Source of the DNA: Russula earlei
Lineage: Eukaryota > Basidiomycota > Agaricomycetes > Russulales > Russulaceae
Direction of reading: 5' to 3'
DNA length: 35,591 bases
Assembly (NCBI GenBank): GCA_025769875.1
Contig: JAGFNK010000536.1
Coordinates: forward strand, 1 to 35,591
Each line of letters opens with the position of its first letter. The stretch's first letter is position 1. Both the position numbers and the translations under genes were made by a program. Shown here in pieces: positions 9,891-19,600 of the stretch. The notes beneath the pieces are model-generated. The model saw only the letters and a program-made list of their open reading frames with translations, was not told the origin of the DNA and did not search any database.

Positions 9891-10859
9891 TTCGATCTGT
9901 TGCATGGTACTACCCTGCTACTGCCATTACTAGCAACTACTGTCTGAAGATGCATAGAAAAGTGTTATCTACCCGGGTTCATAGTAGACGGGATACCGAA
10001 CATGACGTGAAGGTGGTCATCCACCTGGGCAATGGACGTTATGACATATGAATCGCCGCTGAGGAGACACACGAACGACAAGGTGACAGACGTGGGTATG
10101 CATATACAAGTTCAAGAATGAAACGGTATCCCGATATTACCAAAATCATTCTTCCGACCAAATTCATGTTAGGCAGTGTGCAACACGAATATACTCTGGT
10201 GATATGTCAACGACGACGTCGCTAGAGGCGAGTACAACCTGGTCGCATGGCGCATCAGAACATTGCCACAAACGATCCAGGAGGTACCTGAAGTTGGAAG
10301 TCATGTTTTCCTCCAATCGAGATAAGGAAAGAGAAATTGAGCCTCTACGTTTGAAAGCTCTGATATCGGTCAGAGGGAGAGTCGGAACTGACAGTGTACA
10401 AGTGTACTGTTGTCAACCGAAGAGCTCGGTGTAAGATATCAATATCTCGCCGCCCTGAAGAGAAAGAGGCTAAGGAACATATAAATTCACATGTCAGGTT
10501 TTATATTTTGTTCGTGAGATCGGGCCATATGTGGGGCTCATGTGATCAAACTCTGCACGAGTTGGAATCCTCTGAAAGTCTACTCAAGTAACCAGAAATG
10601 GTCAACGCACCTATTCTTTCGTCCGGTGAGAGGAAATAGCCGTATGCGGTAGATAGTGAGGTAATGCCAGGAGACTACCAGGCTGAAGGTACCAAGCACA
10701 TTGTTGCATGCCGTGATAACTGATCAGGTGCCCTTTCCAGAGGAGGGAAGGCAAAAGGAAGGTGGTATGGAAGAGACGGAGAGCAGTATCGAAATGGAAA
10801 GGACGCGGTCACGGCTCAGATTAAGATGATATGTAGGCCCATTGGATTGACACGAATAT
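9891..10859. other. Intergenic, no gene recognised
   Basis: Short open frames occur (for example 10204-10434) but none shows family motifs, splice-supported extension or convincing start context. The stretch ends at the copia target site. Confidence 0.5.
10855..10859. repeat. Copia target-site duplication, left copy (AATAT)
   Basis: AATAT lies directly before the LTR at 10860 and recurs directly after the other LTR at 15655-15659. Five bases is the usual Ty1/copia duplication. Confidence 0.85.
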
Positions 10860-11107
10860 TGTTGAAGCTAAAGGAAGCTTTGCTCAGTCTTGTGTGTGAA
10901 AGACTATATTTAGTTAGTGATCTAACCTAAAGGAAGCTTTGCTATGTACAGTATTAGTTCTAGAAAAGAAGTAAGAGAGTGTGGTACTGACCTCAGTCTT
11001 GTGTGTGAAAGACTGAGGGAAAAAACGAACGACAACTAATTCGAATATTTACACGTACGGTCCGGCTTTGTCCGTACACACGCCACCGGGTGGCTGCACG
11101 TCCAACA
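10860..11107 (-). repeat. Copia 3' LTR
   Basis: 248 bp, starting TGTTGAAGC and ending TCCAACA on the plus strand; it appears identical to 15407-15654. It contains an internal AAAGGAAGCTTTGCT direct repeat and a CAGTCTTGTGTGTGAAAGACT repeat-hairpin. Confidence 0.92.
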
Positions 11108-11122
11108 CGCCCCCTCAGCCCT
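11108..11122 (-). other. Polypurine tract of the copia element
   Basis: On the minus strand the bases just before the 3' LTR read GGCTGAGGGGGCG, a purine-rich run touching the LTR. It overlaps the stop codon of the RNase H frame. This is the standard site for plus-strand DNA priming. Confidence 0.65.
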
Positions 11123-11999
11123 GGTGGTGTGTGTTCACTCCCATTTCCTTCGTGAAACGCTCGTGTTTCTCCCTGCTGAGTCCCTTCGTCAAGACATCAG
11201 CAACTTGATCCTCGGTTGGGGTGTATGCAAGATCGATCTCTCGCGCGTCGACCTTTTGGCGCAGGAAGTGGTGTCGCACCTCAATGTGCTTGGTGCGATC
11301 ATGAAACTCTGGGTTCTTGGCAATGGCCATGGCGGATTGGTTATCAACGTGGAGAGTGGTGGGGAGATGGAGGTTTTGTCCCAGTTCGGTGAGTAGCCGT
11401 CTCAGCCATATGGCTTCCTTCGCCGCATGCGCGGCCGCAATATACTCCGCCTCCGTGCTCGAGAGAGCCACTGACGTTTGTTTCTTAGAACTCCAGCTTA
11501 TGGCCCCTTCTGCCAACATGAAGACAAATCCCGAGGTCGACTTCCTATCGTTCACATCGCTGGCCCAGTCCGCGTCGACATATCCAGTCAAGGTCGACTG
11601 AGTGTTGTGTCCGCGTTGGAAAACGAGGCGGTGATCGCTCGTTCCCCGGATATACCGGATCGCGCGTTCAAGTGCGCGATGGTGCTCATTTCCTGGGCAA
11701 GAGGCGTGCCGTCCAAGTGCGGCGACGGTGTACGCGAGGTCAGGTCGTGTTCCCAGCATGAGGTACATTATTGCACCGACCACGCGTTGATAGGACTTGA
11801 CGTCCACCTCGGGTGAGTGCACCTTTAATAGATGTTCGTTTGCGAGTGTTGGGGTGCTGATGGGTTTGACGTTTGCTTTCCCAAAGCGCTCCAGCATTTC
11901 CTCAACATATTTCTCTTGGGAGAGTGCGATCCAGCCTTCCTGGCGATCGCGCATGACATGGATGCCTAGGATCCAGGTAATGTTACCTAGGTCCGTCAT
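11115..11999 (-). pseudogene. Copia pol, C-terminal part: end of reverse transcriptase and RNase H
   Basis: About 294 codons continuing the pol frame after the frameshift at 12000-12020. It starts with the RT thumb-connection block (MTDLG-ITWILGI), then AIMYLMLGTRPDLAY-V, the RNase H motifs Y-DADWASD, RKSTSGF, SSTEAEYIA, VDNQSA-AIAKNPEFH-RTKHIEVRHHF and the closing DVLTKGL. All catalytic acidic residues of RNase H appear present. It has no own promoter, and its ATG is an internal methionine of pol. It can only be made as part of the gag-pol polyprotein, so as the sequence stands it is cut off. Confidence 0.88.
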
Positions 12000-12000
12000 C

Positions 12001-15000
12001 TCATAGTGTTTTTTTTAGTTCCTCTTTGTCTGACTCGATTGCAGTTAGGCTTTCAGATGCCATAGTAATGTCGTCGACATAGAGAGCTATAAATGATAAG
12101 TTCCCCGGGGTTTCTCGGATGAAGACCGCGTGATCCGCGTCCGTGTGGGTGTACCCCATGTGGGCGAGCGTCGCTCTGATATTCTCATACCAGACGCGTC
12201 CTCCTTGCTTGGTGCCATATACGGCCTTTAGCAAACGGAGTGCCATGCCGTTGGGTACATGGAATCCAGGGGGTGGTTCCATGTATATTTCATCTTTCAG
12301 TTCACCATTTAGATAGGCTGATTTAACATCCATCTGGTGAACCTCCAGATCGTTTTCTGCGGCAATGGCAAGGATCGCGCGCAAGGACGCCATTTTGGCT
12401 ACAGGCGCAAACGTCTCGTCGAAGTCAATGCCTTCGATTTGAGTGAAGCCCTGTGCGACGAGGCGAGCTTTATATTTTAGTATGTTTCCGTCTGGGCCTC
12501 GTTTAATTTTGAAAACCCATTTACTGCCCACTACTTTTCGATTTTTTGGGCGCGGGACGATTTCGAAGACACCCATATTTTCGAAGGTGCGTCTTTCATC
12601 TTCGCACGCGAGTTCCCATTCCGCCGCGTCGGCGCGGGACATGGCTTCAGCGTATGATTTCGGGTCTGTGGCCATGTCGGTATGGGCCAAGTTTCCTTGT
12701 TCATTTCGTCGCTTTCGCTGTCCATAAGTTGTGGTACTGAATTTAGGGTCATCGTCGCGTGTGGGCGCGCGCGTGATACGGGTGGATCGCCTGATGGCGG
12801 GTTGTGGGGGCTCGTGCTCCTCAGCGCCCTGCGGTTCGGTGTCGGAGACCAGTTCCGCGTCTCGCGCCCCCTCCGGATCACTATCGTCTCCCTCAATATC
12901 GTCAACGCTTTCGTCTGCGTCGTCGTGTTCGAGAGTGACACGCTCGATGCGTGGTGTGGGGCCCCCTTCATCGAATACGACATCGCGGGACTCCAGGATG
13001 CGATGGGTAGGGCGGTGGACTAATTTATAGGCCTTCCTTTGGTGTGCATATCCGAGGAATGTACACACCAGTGACCTAGCCTCAAGTTTGGTGCGTTTGT
13101 CCTTAGGGATGTGGACGAAGGCTTGTGCGCCGAAAACGCGGAGTCGGGAGACATTCGGTTTGTTCCCGCTCCATGCCTCTTCCGGGGTCATGTTGTCGAG
13201 TGCGCGAGTTGGCGTGACATTGTGAATGAGGGCCGCATATTCGAGCGCGTCGATCCAGAACGACTCTGGAAGGTCGGCATCGATAAGCATTGCCCGGACC
13301 TTATCAAGTAGGGTCCGGTTCATGCGTTCTGCAACGCCGTTGTGTTCCGGTGTGTCTGGGGTGGTGAGTTCTAGCTGAATGCCTTTCTGGGTTAGGTATG
13401 ATTGAGATTCCCCTCCAGTATATTCGCCCCCTCCGTCCGAGCGGAGGATCTTTAGGCGTCGCCCGGTTTCGACTTCTGCACGCGCGGTGAATGCCTGGAG
13501 GTGTGCTAGAGCATCGGACTTGTACTTCAGTCCTCCGACGAACACTTTCCTAGACATATCATCTGTCCAAGTGATGAAGTATTCAAAACCCTGGCGAGTT
13601 TGAGTGGGCATCTTTCCACAGATGTCCGAGAAGACGCGGCCAAGCACAACGTCGGCGCGTGTGTTGGTCGTCTTCAAGATTACATCCCGGGTTTGCTTCC
13701 CTTTGAGGCAAGGGATACATTTCCCAGTGGTGAGTCCTTTGCCCACAATCTCCATTCCTTTCACCATGCCCTTTTTTAGCATTCGGTTTATCGTGTTAGG
13801 GTCTAAGTGACCGAGACGACGGTGCCAAAGGTCCAGTGAGGCTTTGGAGGAGGTAGTGCGAGCGGTGAGGGCGAACTCGTGTGGTTGTTCGCCTTCCGCG
13901 GGGAAACGGTCCAGCATGGCTATGCGCACGGACTCGGATTTGGGGGATTTAATGGACATGACATACAATGTGCCATGTAAGGACCCCTCGCAGACTAGTT
14001 GGTTTTGGTCATAAATACCACATGTTTGCCCTTCGAAACGGACTTGCGCTCCACGCCGTGCTAGGTGTGAAACTGAGAGCAGGTTTCCGTTTAAGTCCGG
14101 TACGTGCAGGACGTCTCGGAACAATGCCGTGGTCCACGCGCCGTTGGCACGCATTTGGACTTTGACCTGGCCGACTCCAATTGCGGGGATGGAGCTGTTG
14201 TCCCCAAGAATGACTTGTATGGGGCGTGAAAGCACAGTGTATTGACTGAACCATTCACGGTGTGAGGTCATGATGCGCGATGCCCCAGAGTCTATGATCC
14301 AGTCATTTGAGAAATTAGCTTCCCGGAGGTCCTGGGTCTTAAGCGCGAGGACGGTGGTTGATTCATAGTCACCCCCTGATGCATGGTATAAACGGATAGC
14401 GTTGTCATGAACGGGAGCGTTGGCAATCGCAGCGCTAGTGATTTGTGTTGGTTGGGACCTCGGTGTCCCAGGCGCACTATCGTTAACGGTCGCGATTTTT
14501 GCCTTTTCATTTGGCTTCCCATGGAGTTTCCAACATTCCGTTATTTCATGTCCTTTTAGTTTGCAATGTGTGCACTTTTTCTTGTCCTTGTCTTTTTTCT
14601 TTTCCTTTCCCTTTCCTTTATTCGACGCTTTGGCAAAGTACAGTGCGGTAGTATCGCCCGACTCGCGGATCGTGTCCCGCTCGTCGATAAGGATTTGACT
14701 CGATATGTATGTAGTGTTTAACTTGTCGAGAGGGGTAGAACAAAGGATCTTCTTAGAGGTGTGCATTGTCTTCGGGAGTGCTAAGATCATCATGAAGGCC
14801 AGGACTTTCGGATTTATTGGGAATCCGATTGTCGCAAGCGTTTGCGCGGTTAGTACTTTGTGCGCGAGTTGGGGAGCCATTGGTTCTGTGTCCGTTAATG
14901 GTTTTAGGAACAGGTCACCCAATAATTGGGCGGCCTGATGCTCGCCCGTTCCTTGGAAGCGTTCAGCGAGAATGTCCCAGCATTCTTTAGAGTTCACCGT

Positions 15001-15333
15001 TCCAAGTATTATGGTGAGGGCGTGCCCTCGGACTGTCATGAAGATTTGGGCGCGGGCGTCGCGATCCCTGGATGTCCAATCCGCGGCGCCGACGGGGTCT
15101 ACATTTTCGTCTGGTTTGTTTTCAGTTCCTTTTACTATATCCAACAGTCCCGTAGCTAGGAAGATAGCTTCCATAACTCCTTTCCATTGAGCATACTCGA
15201 CTTCGCCATCTTCAAGGGTAGGCGCGTCGGGTCGTTGAATTCTGCCCCTTCCGTTTCTTCCCGCGGCTCCCGCTGTGGGGGCACTTGTGCCTTTTATGGT
15301 TGAAGGCTGTGCGACTGACGGTGAGGTACTCAT
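12001..15333 (-). CDS. Copia gag-pol: gag, zinc knuckle, protease, integrase, most of reverse transcriptase (frame cut short)
   Basis: 1110 codons from the ATG at 15333. Residues 1-230 are a UBN2-like gag. A CCHC knuckle C-x2-C-x4-H-x4-C is at 254-267, preceded by a Lys-rich run. Protease DSG is at 348-350. The GAG-pre-integrase HHCC region is at about 503-542. The integrase DDE triad is D570, D633 and E669 (D-D-35-E spacing). The RT domain starts near 935 and includes the YVDD active site at 1085-1088. The frame stops at 12001-12003, after an eight-A run (rc of 12009-12016); the rest of RT and RNase H is open in the next frame from 11999. One A fewer would join them. The likely causes are a recent inactivating insertion or a base-call error in a homopolymer. 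Confidence 0.93.
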   Translation of the reverse strand: MSTSPSVAQPSTIKGTSAPTAGAAGRNGRGRIQRPDAPTLEDGEVEYAQWKGVMEAIFLATGLLDIVKGTENKPDENVDPVGAADWTSRDRDARAQIFMTVRGHALTIILGTVNSKECWDILAERFQGTGEHQAAQLLGDLFLKPLTDTEPMAPQLAHKVLTAQTLATIGFPINPKVLAFMMILALPKTMHTSKKILCSTPLDKLNTTYISSQILIDERDTIRESGDTTALYFAKASNKGKGKEKKKDKDKKKCTHCKLKGHEITECWKLHGKPNEKAKIATVNDSAPGTPRSQPTQITSAAIANAPVHDNAIRLYHASGGDYESTTVLALKTQDLREANFSNDWIIDSGASRIMTSHREWFSQYTVLSRPIQVILGDNSSIPAIGVGQVKVQMRANGAWTTALFRDVLHVPDLNGNLLSVSHLARRGAQVRFEGQTCGIYDQNQLVCEGSLHGTLYVMSIKSPKSESVRIAMLDRFPAEGEQPHEFALTARTTSSKASLDLWHRRLGHLDPNTINRMLKKGMVKGMEIVGKGLTTGKCIPCLKGKQTRDVILKTTNTRADVVLGRVFSDICGKMPTQTRQGFEYFITWTDDMSRKVFVGGLKYKSDALAHLQAFTARAEVETGRRLKILRSDGGGEYTGGESQSYLTQKGIQLELTTPDTPEHNGVAERMNRTLLDKVRAMLIDADLPESFWIDALEYAALIHNVTPTRALDNMTPEEAWSGNKPNVSRLRVFGAQAFVHIPKDKRTKLEARSLVCTFLGYAHQRKAYKLVHRPTHRILESRDVVFDEGGPTPRIERVTLEHDDADESVDDIEGDDSDPEGARDAELVSDTEPQGAEEHEPPQPAIRRSTRITRAPTRDDDPKFSTTTYGQRKRRNEQGNLAHTDMATDPKSYAEAMSRADAAEWELACEDERRTFENMGVFEIVPRPKNRKVVGSKWVFKIKRGPDGNILKYKARLVAQGFTQIEGIDFDETFAPVAKMASLRAILAIAAENDLEVHQMDVKSAYLNGELKDEIYMEPPPGFHVPNGMALRLLKAVYGTKQGGRVWYENIRATLAHMGYTHTDADHAVFIRETPGNLSFIALYVDDITMASESLTAIESDKEELKKTL

Positions 15334-15388
15334 TCTGCTTTGTTATGGGAAAAGATAGCTTTATTTGGGATGTTGATGTAATTAGTAG

Positions 15389-15406
15389 CTGTCAGGTCTC
15401 ATAATC
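15389..15406 (-). other. Candidate primer-binding site matching the anticodon arm of tRNA-Met
   Basis: The plus strand here reads GTCAGGTCTCATAATC, directly against the 5' LTR. Elongator tRNA-Met anticodon arms typically read GTCAGTCTCATAATCTG, so the match is close apart from one inserted G. Copia-class elements are known to prime with a tRNA-Met half cut in the anticodon arm, which fits this position. No local tRNA gene is available for comparison. Confidence 0.5.
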
Positions 15407-15654
15407 TGTTGAAGCTAAAGGAAGCTTTGCTCAGTCTTGTGTGTGAAAGACTATATTTAGTTAGTGATCTAACCTAAAGGAAGCTTTGCTATGTACAGTA
15501 TTAGTTCTAGAAAAGAAGTAAGAGAGTGTGGTACTGACCTCAGTCTTGTGTGTGAAAGACTGAGGGAAAAAACGAACGACAACTAATTCGAATATTTACA
15601 CGTACGGTCCGGCTTTGTCCGTACACACGCCACCGGGTGGCTGCACGTCCAACA
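15407..15654 (-). repeat. Copia 5' LTR
   Basis: 248 bp, no difference seen from 10860-11107. Read on the minus strand it is the promoter-bearing LTR of the element and lies about 75 bp upstream of the gag ATG. Confidence 0.92.
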
Positions 15655-15659
15655 AATAT
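15655..15659. repeat. Copia target-site duplication, right copy (AATAT)
   Basis: Direct copy of 10855-10859, touching the outer end of the 5' LTR. Confidence 0.85.
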
Positions 15660-15719
15660 AACGAACTCGCTGAGACCCGCCATACCAGATGATGGCAGTT
15701 GTATGGGGGACCAATGATA

Positions 15720-16257
15720 TTACTGTCGTTTTCACGTGACCTTGCACTTGCCATTTTTGGATGTCATTTCAAGTGCAAAATCAAAACTGCTATATCTCAA
15801 CAGCTTCTCAACAGATTGCCTTGAAACTTTGACAGTAGAACCTTATATACTGTATCTAGGTGCAGCTAAAATATGGGAGCATAATATTCAGTTCTTGAAA
15901 TGTCGATTTTCAGGTGCTAACATGGGTGCCAAACTTTGAACTGCCATATCTCAACTGTTTCTCAATCAATTGACTTGAAACTTCGACAATGGGATCTCAT
16001 GTACTGTATCTAAGTGCAGCCCAAGAGTTCAGGTCTAATTCTTAGTTCTTGAAGTTCCGATTTTTGGGTGTGATCTGAGTGCAAACTTTCGAACTGCCAT
16101 ATCTCAACCGTTTCTCAATAGATTGCCTTGAAACTTGGACAGTAGAACCCTATATACTGTGTCTAGGTGCAGCTAAAATATGGGAGCCTAGTGTTCAGTT
16201 CCTGAAGTTTCGATTTTTGGGTGCCAATCTGCATGCGAAATTTCGAACTGCCATATC
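15720..16257 (+). repeat. Left arm of a long inverted repeat, built of ~154-bp tandem units
   Basis: This 538-bp stretch is inverted at 19621-20159. The outer ends share TTACTGTCGTTTTCA and a long run after it. Within the arm the phrase CATATCTCAAC recurs at about 15792, 15946, 16099 and 16253, giving a period of 153-154 bp. Each unit carries TTGAAACTT-GACAGTA, a TATATACTGT or CATGTACTGT phrase, GGTGCAGC and a GAAGTT-CGATTTTTGGGTG phrase. A diverged continuation runs to about 16345. Because the period is close to a multiple of three, chance open frames with repeated peptides appear. I regard the arm as non-coding. Confidence 0.85.
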
Positions 16258-16345
16258 TCAACTATTTCTCAATGGATTGGCTTGAAACTTGGACAGTATC
16301 ATCTCATGTACTGTATCTAGATACAGCCAAATAATGGGTTTCACT

Positions 16346-17381
16346 TGTTGAATTTTCACATTTTGGGGTGCTGACCAACCCTGAGCATGATAGGATATCC
16401 CTACACATGACTATTTACAGCTGTAGCACGCAACCACAGCAAGGAAAATACAGTGAGACAGACAGAAAACATCACTGGCGGGATGATAGCAGGTCTCCGG
16501 ACTGTAGCGCGCCAGGTTGGGCACATGGAGTCCATGGGGCTTGATCCGAGGGCAGGTAGGAGCGGAAGGGAGCAGGGGAGAGCAAGGTCATGCCCCGGAA
16601 CGCAACGCACATGCACATGCAAGAGAGGGTGTGTGTGTGTTCTTGAGGGAATGGTTCACACAGGCAGATGAGACATTTTAACGCAGAGGCAAAAGCTCCC
16701 TCCTATTCAAGACTGTAGCTACTAGCCTTAAATACCGTAGAAGAAAGGTGGGGTGAGAACTAGGTAATCAAAAACATGGATGAGAAGACAATGGCATAAG
16801 AATCCTACTGCTCCAACTGCAAGTCCATGAGCATGGGGTGGTGCAGTGAGGATGACAGGGTGAGGCACTGTGGGCAGCGAGCCCTCAGATCGAGTGGCGA
16901 TGATGTCTGTGCGTGTGTCATCTGAGTCCATATGTATGTGCGTGGTGGGGGCGAGGACGATGCTTGAGAGACAATGACGAAAGGGGAGAGAGTGGGATTG
17001 AAAGGGAGTCGACAATGGGCAAGAGCGATATGATGAAAGGGTGGGGAGCATGAAGCAGACAAAGATACTAGTGGTGCAGGGGATGGATGTAAATGAGGGA
17101 GCATGAGGCGTGGGTGAAGTTGGAGGTGATCGAGCTGAGGTGTTGTCACTGTTCCTGGGTGTAGAGTGGGTGATGCAAGGGAATGATGTTGAGAGGAGTG
17201 TGTGAGAGGTAAGTGAAAAGAGGGAAAGGAATGACGATAGTTGGAGGGATGATAGGAGGGGAAGGGAGACGAGAGACAAAGGGAAAGGAAGACGCATGGG
17301 TGAGGGACGTGAGGGAGGTGGGGGCAAGTGCAAGTCATGTGAGTTTCCTGGTCAACAGGCTCAGACACCTTACAGGACTGT
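16346..17381. other. Purine-biased non-coding tract; no gene recognised
   Basis: From about 16840 to 17330 the plus strand is dominated by G and A (GGGAGA, GAGGGA and AAGGGA phrases). The minus-strand frames here are low-complexity Ser/Pro/His/Leu strings and are not credible proteins. A GT repeat lies at about 16628-16640. Confidence 0.5.
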
Positions 17382-17957
17382 TTAGAGGAGGTTTTGCATA
17401 CCATCAGGGAATTTGAGGATGTGGGGTGCCATGGCATCTGATGGACCCTCCATTTTTTGGATGGTCGACGTCTTGACCTGGGGTCTGGAGAAGGTGACCT
17501 CGTGCAACTTTGCAGTTCGCTTGCTTTGCCACTCTCCTACAATGGCAGCATAAGAATGAAATAAGCTGAAAGGGTGTTTGCATTGACTTGCCTTGGCAGC
17601 CCATTGAATGGCAACATCAGCCAACCCACGCAGTACCTCCCAGGGTGCCACTAGGCCAGAAGCTGGGAGCCCACCACCATCCTCGTCCTCGTCTGATGAG
17701 TCCATGCTCATTGTAGTTGATATTGGGAAGGGCCTCTTTAGAAGGGCCCACTTGGGTTCATGGAGCCAGACAAGGACTGACCTTGCTCGACTTAGGGGGA
17801 CACCAGGGCATGAAGGAATCGAGCAGGGGCGAGAGGGGGGGTCCAAGTTATCAGTGGATGCTTTGCCTTGAGGTCGAGGTCGGGAGGGTGGCATGATGAC
17901 GCGCTCTTGTGTCTGGCACCAGGACCACCAGCGGCAACAAGCATGGAGCTGTGGCAA
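17382..17957 (-). CDS. Unrecognised ORF with acidic Ser/Asp/Glu run
   Basis: An open minus-strand frame of 191 codons. Its middle carries DSSDEDEDGGG, followed by a helical-looking stretch (WEVLRGLADVAIQWAAKAS). A possible GT donor follows that stretch near 17593. I recognise no family. It lies inside the foldback-like centre, so it may be element-encoded or a chance ORF. Confidence that it is a gene is low. Confidence 0.25.
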   Translation of the reverse strand: MPQLHACCRWWSWCQTQERVIMPPSRPRPQGKASTDNLDPPSRPCSIPSCPGVPLSRARSVLVWLHEPKWALLKRPFPISTTMSMDSSDEDEDGGGLPASGLVAPWEVLRGLADVAIQWAAKASQCKHPFSLFHSYAAIVGEWQSKRTAKLHEVTFSRPQVKTSTIQKMEGPSDAMAPHILKFPDGMQNLL

Positions 17958-18306
17958 CTGCTTGTGGGATCAACAGGAGAATGATTTATAACTCAAGTCA
18001 GCGCAGTTCGCGGCTGTCAGGGAGGGATGGTGAGGATGCACATGTATGATTTGGTGTATGTTACAAACCAAGGCCAAGTCCTGGCCAAGGATTGTCCTAT
18101 TTTACTCAAGAAAAACCTCTCTTTCTTTGCATTGCCGACTTCCTTCCATTTTCTGGGCTATCCCTCCTGAGGTACAAGATATTGCTATTGCAAAGGCACT
18201 ATAACACGACCAGGCACCCGTTTCCTAATCGGGTAATCATCGCGTGGCAGCCACATGGCCACTCAGCCACCATGGACCCGAAACAGTGGCACAAACTCTT
18301 AGAAAC
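17958..18306. other. No gene recognised; possible retroelement coding tail at the right edge
   Basis: A plus-strand frame ending at 18316 (about 18197 onward) reads like the end of a protein and stops just inside the start of the LTR-like sequence. That placement is what the last codons of an LTR-retroelement ORF would show. No domain was recognised. Confidence 0.3.
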
Positions 18307-18860
18307 TGTTGCATAAATCATCTGACGTCATCAAGGCTCCAATGACATCATGGCTGACTGAGCGACTCCACAGTGACCTCATAGGCTCACTAAATGCCCC
18401 ACAGTGACATCATAATGATGTCATCGCTCCACAATGATCAGTAATGCGCTCAGTAAGCCTGAAACTTGACACAAGCAAGTTTATGCCTCTGTAGTCCTAT
18501 TGGATGGTACCAAAGAGTCTAGAATAGTCCCAGTGCTTTGTAATCGACCCTGTACACTGTATATAAGCCCCAATGAAGCATGGCAGTCGTCAGACTGTTC
18601 ATTTGTGATACTCTCATCTTCCTGGGTACTCCCCTGGGACCGCTCAGTCTAAAGTCCTCCCTTGTCTTCAAGGTACTCTTTAACGACCACCTTGTTTAAA
18701 GCCCCTCGCTGCACTGGCCTCTACTCTTCGCCTCTGCCTCCTGCAACACGTACCAGTCCCCATCTGGTATCTTCTAGTCGTTTGGCTCGTCCTCCTGTTC
18801 AACGCCATTTACGCCGCGTACCATCTGTTCCGACCCTTGCCCACCTGCTCCTGAGTCCTT
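18307..18860 (+). repeat. Solo-LTR-like sequence with TGACNTCA octamer cluster and TATA box
   Basis: The stretch begins TGTTGCATAA. It carries five TGACNTCA-type octamers within about 100 bp (18323, 18343, 18374, 18405 and an inverted one at 18416), then TATATAAG at 18560-18567, then a C/T-rich leader. This is promoter-like LTR architecture, and it resembles the relic at 712-1165. The octamers match the ATF/CREB bZIP consensus (the first is the perfect palindrome TGACGTCA). The right end is uncertain because no target duplication was found. Confidence 0.5.
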
Positions 18861-19049
18861 AGTGATCAGCAGTACGTGTCTTGACAGTGTATGTTTGCCA
18901 CATTCCTTGGCTTGAAATCTCCACGGAGGCTCAGGCAAGGTGACACGCTCATTTGGGTGCCTATGGGCGATATTGGAAGGCTCCACAACCTTGTGAGAGT
19001 GTGAGTGGAAGAGGTGCGAGCAGAAGATGGTGGCAAGGGGGATGATCGT

Positions 19050-19600
19050 AGTATGGAGGAAGGCCCATGACTGGGGATGAACAAGTTACCTGTGAGATTC
19101 ATTAACTCAGTAGTGATCGCTAGCACATGCTCTGTCAGAGGATCTAGAGTGGACCCTGTCCATGTTGCAAACAATATTGTTACTGCAAGTAACACATGGC
19201 ATCTATTAGACCCTCCACATAGAGGCAAAGACAAGAGATGTAGTTGGCTACTTCAAGACAAACTGACCAATGAAGTTCGCTGGGCTGATCGGCAATACTC
19301 CCTTCTTTGTTTGGTGATACATTGATCGAGGTAAGATGTGGGTTTCATAATAAAAGACAGAGGAGTATCCTTGGATGGCCTTGAGGGAAAGTAGCTGCAT
19401 GGCAATCCGTTGATGCTGTTGCCTGCAGAGGAAACATCATCTGCATGGTGCCGTTGTTGACCAGCAAGTCAATTCGTGCATTCGAAATCACGACAAAGAG
19501 CTGGTTACCCATCCAGATAGAGAAGAGTGGCCCATATATCCTTGACCAGGCTCATAGAGTGTGCTCAGGATAAGAGCAAAGGAAGTAGTAACAAAGGAGC
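19050..19600 (-). pseudogene. Cytochrome P450 fragment
   Basis: The minus strand shows blocks typical of the N-terminal third of a fungal P450. YGPLFSIWMGNQLFVVISNA (about 19534-19475) is followed by DLLVNNG. After a frame change come RIAMQLLSLKAIQGYSS (near 19413), YETHIL, PANFIGQFVLK and an in-frame stop near 19250. Later come FATWTGSTLDPL and ELMNLTG before a possible GT donor near 19091. The conserved C-helix WRKHR region before RIAMQLL is missing, and neither the I helix nor the heme-binding cysteine was found. It is a decayed, truncated copy next to the right foldback arm. Confidence 0.7.

Larger units (their letters stand above)
10860..15654 (-). mobile_element. Full-length Ty1/copia retrotransposon (4795 bp, minus strand)
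   Basis: Two 248-bp LTRs (TG...CA) flank one gag-pol region in copia order (gag, protease, integrase, reverse transcriptase, RNase H). The LTRs show no difference by eye, and a 5-bp AATAT duplication surrounds the element. A primer-binding site abuts the 15407 end and a purine tract the 11107 end, both where expected for a minus-strand element. Matching LTRs imply a very recent insertion. One extra base in an A run splits pol (see the two CDS entries). Confidence 0.93.

Noticed and set aside
12001..12030. Programmed frameshift in the copia element
   Set aside because: The break is inside the RT domain, not between gag and pol, and sits in a plain A run. Mutation or base-call error is simpler.
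11124..15190. Many plus-strand frames opposite the copia gag-pol
   Set aside because: They are antisense shadows of the retroelement frame without own motifs.
15736..16285. Open frames with repeated peptides in the inverted arms
   Set aside because: The repeat period is close to a multiple of three, so repeated peptides follow from the DNA repeat. There is no start context and stops interrupt the units.
16728..17437. Two long overlapping minus-strand frames rich in Ser, Pro, His and Leu
   Set aside because: They are direct products of the purine-biased strand, low in complexity and without motifs.
18774..19234. Minus-strand frames beyond the P450 blocks as further P450 exons
   Set aside because: After the possible donor near 19091 no I-helix or heme-binding motif could be found in any frame.
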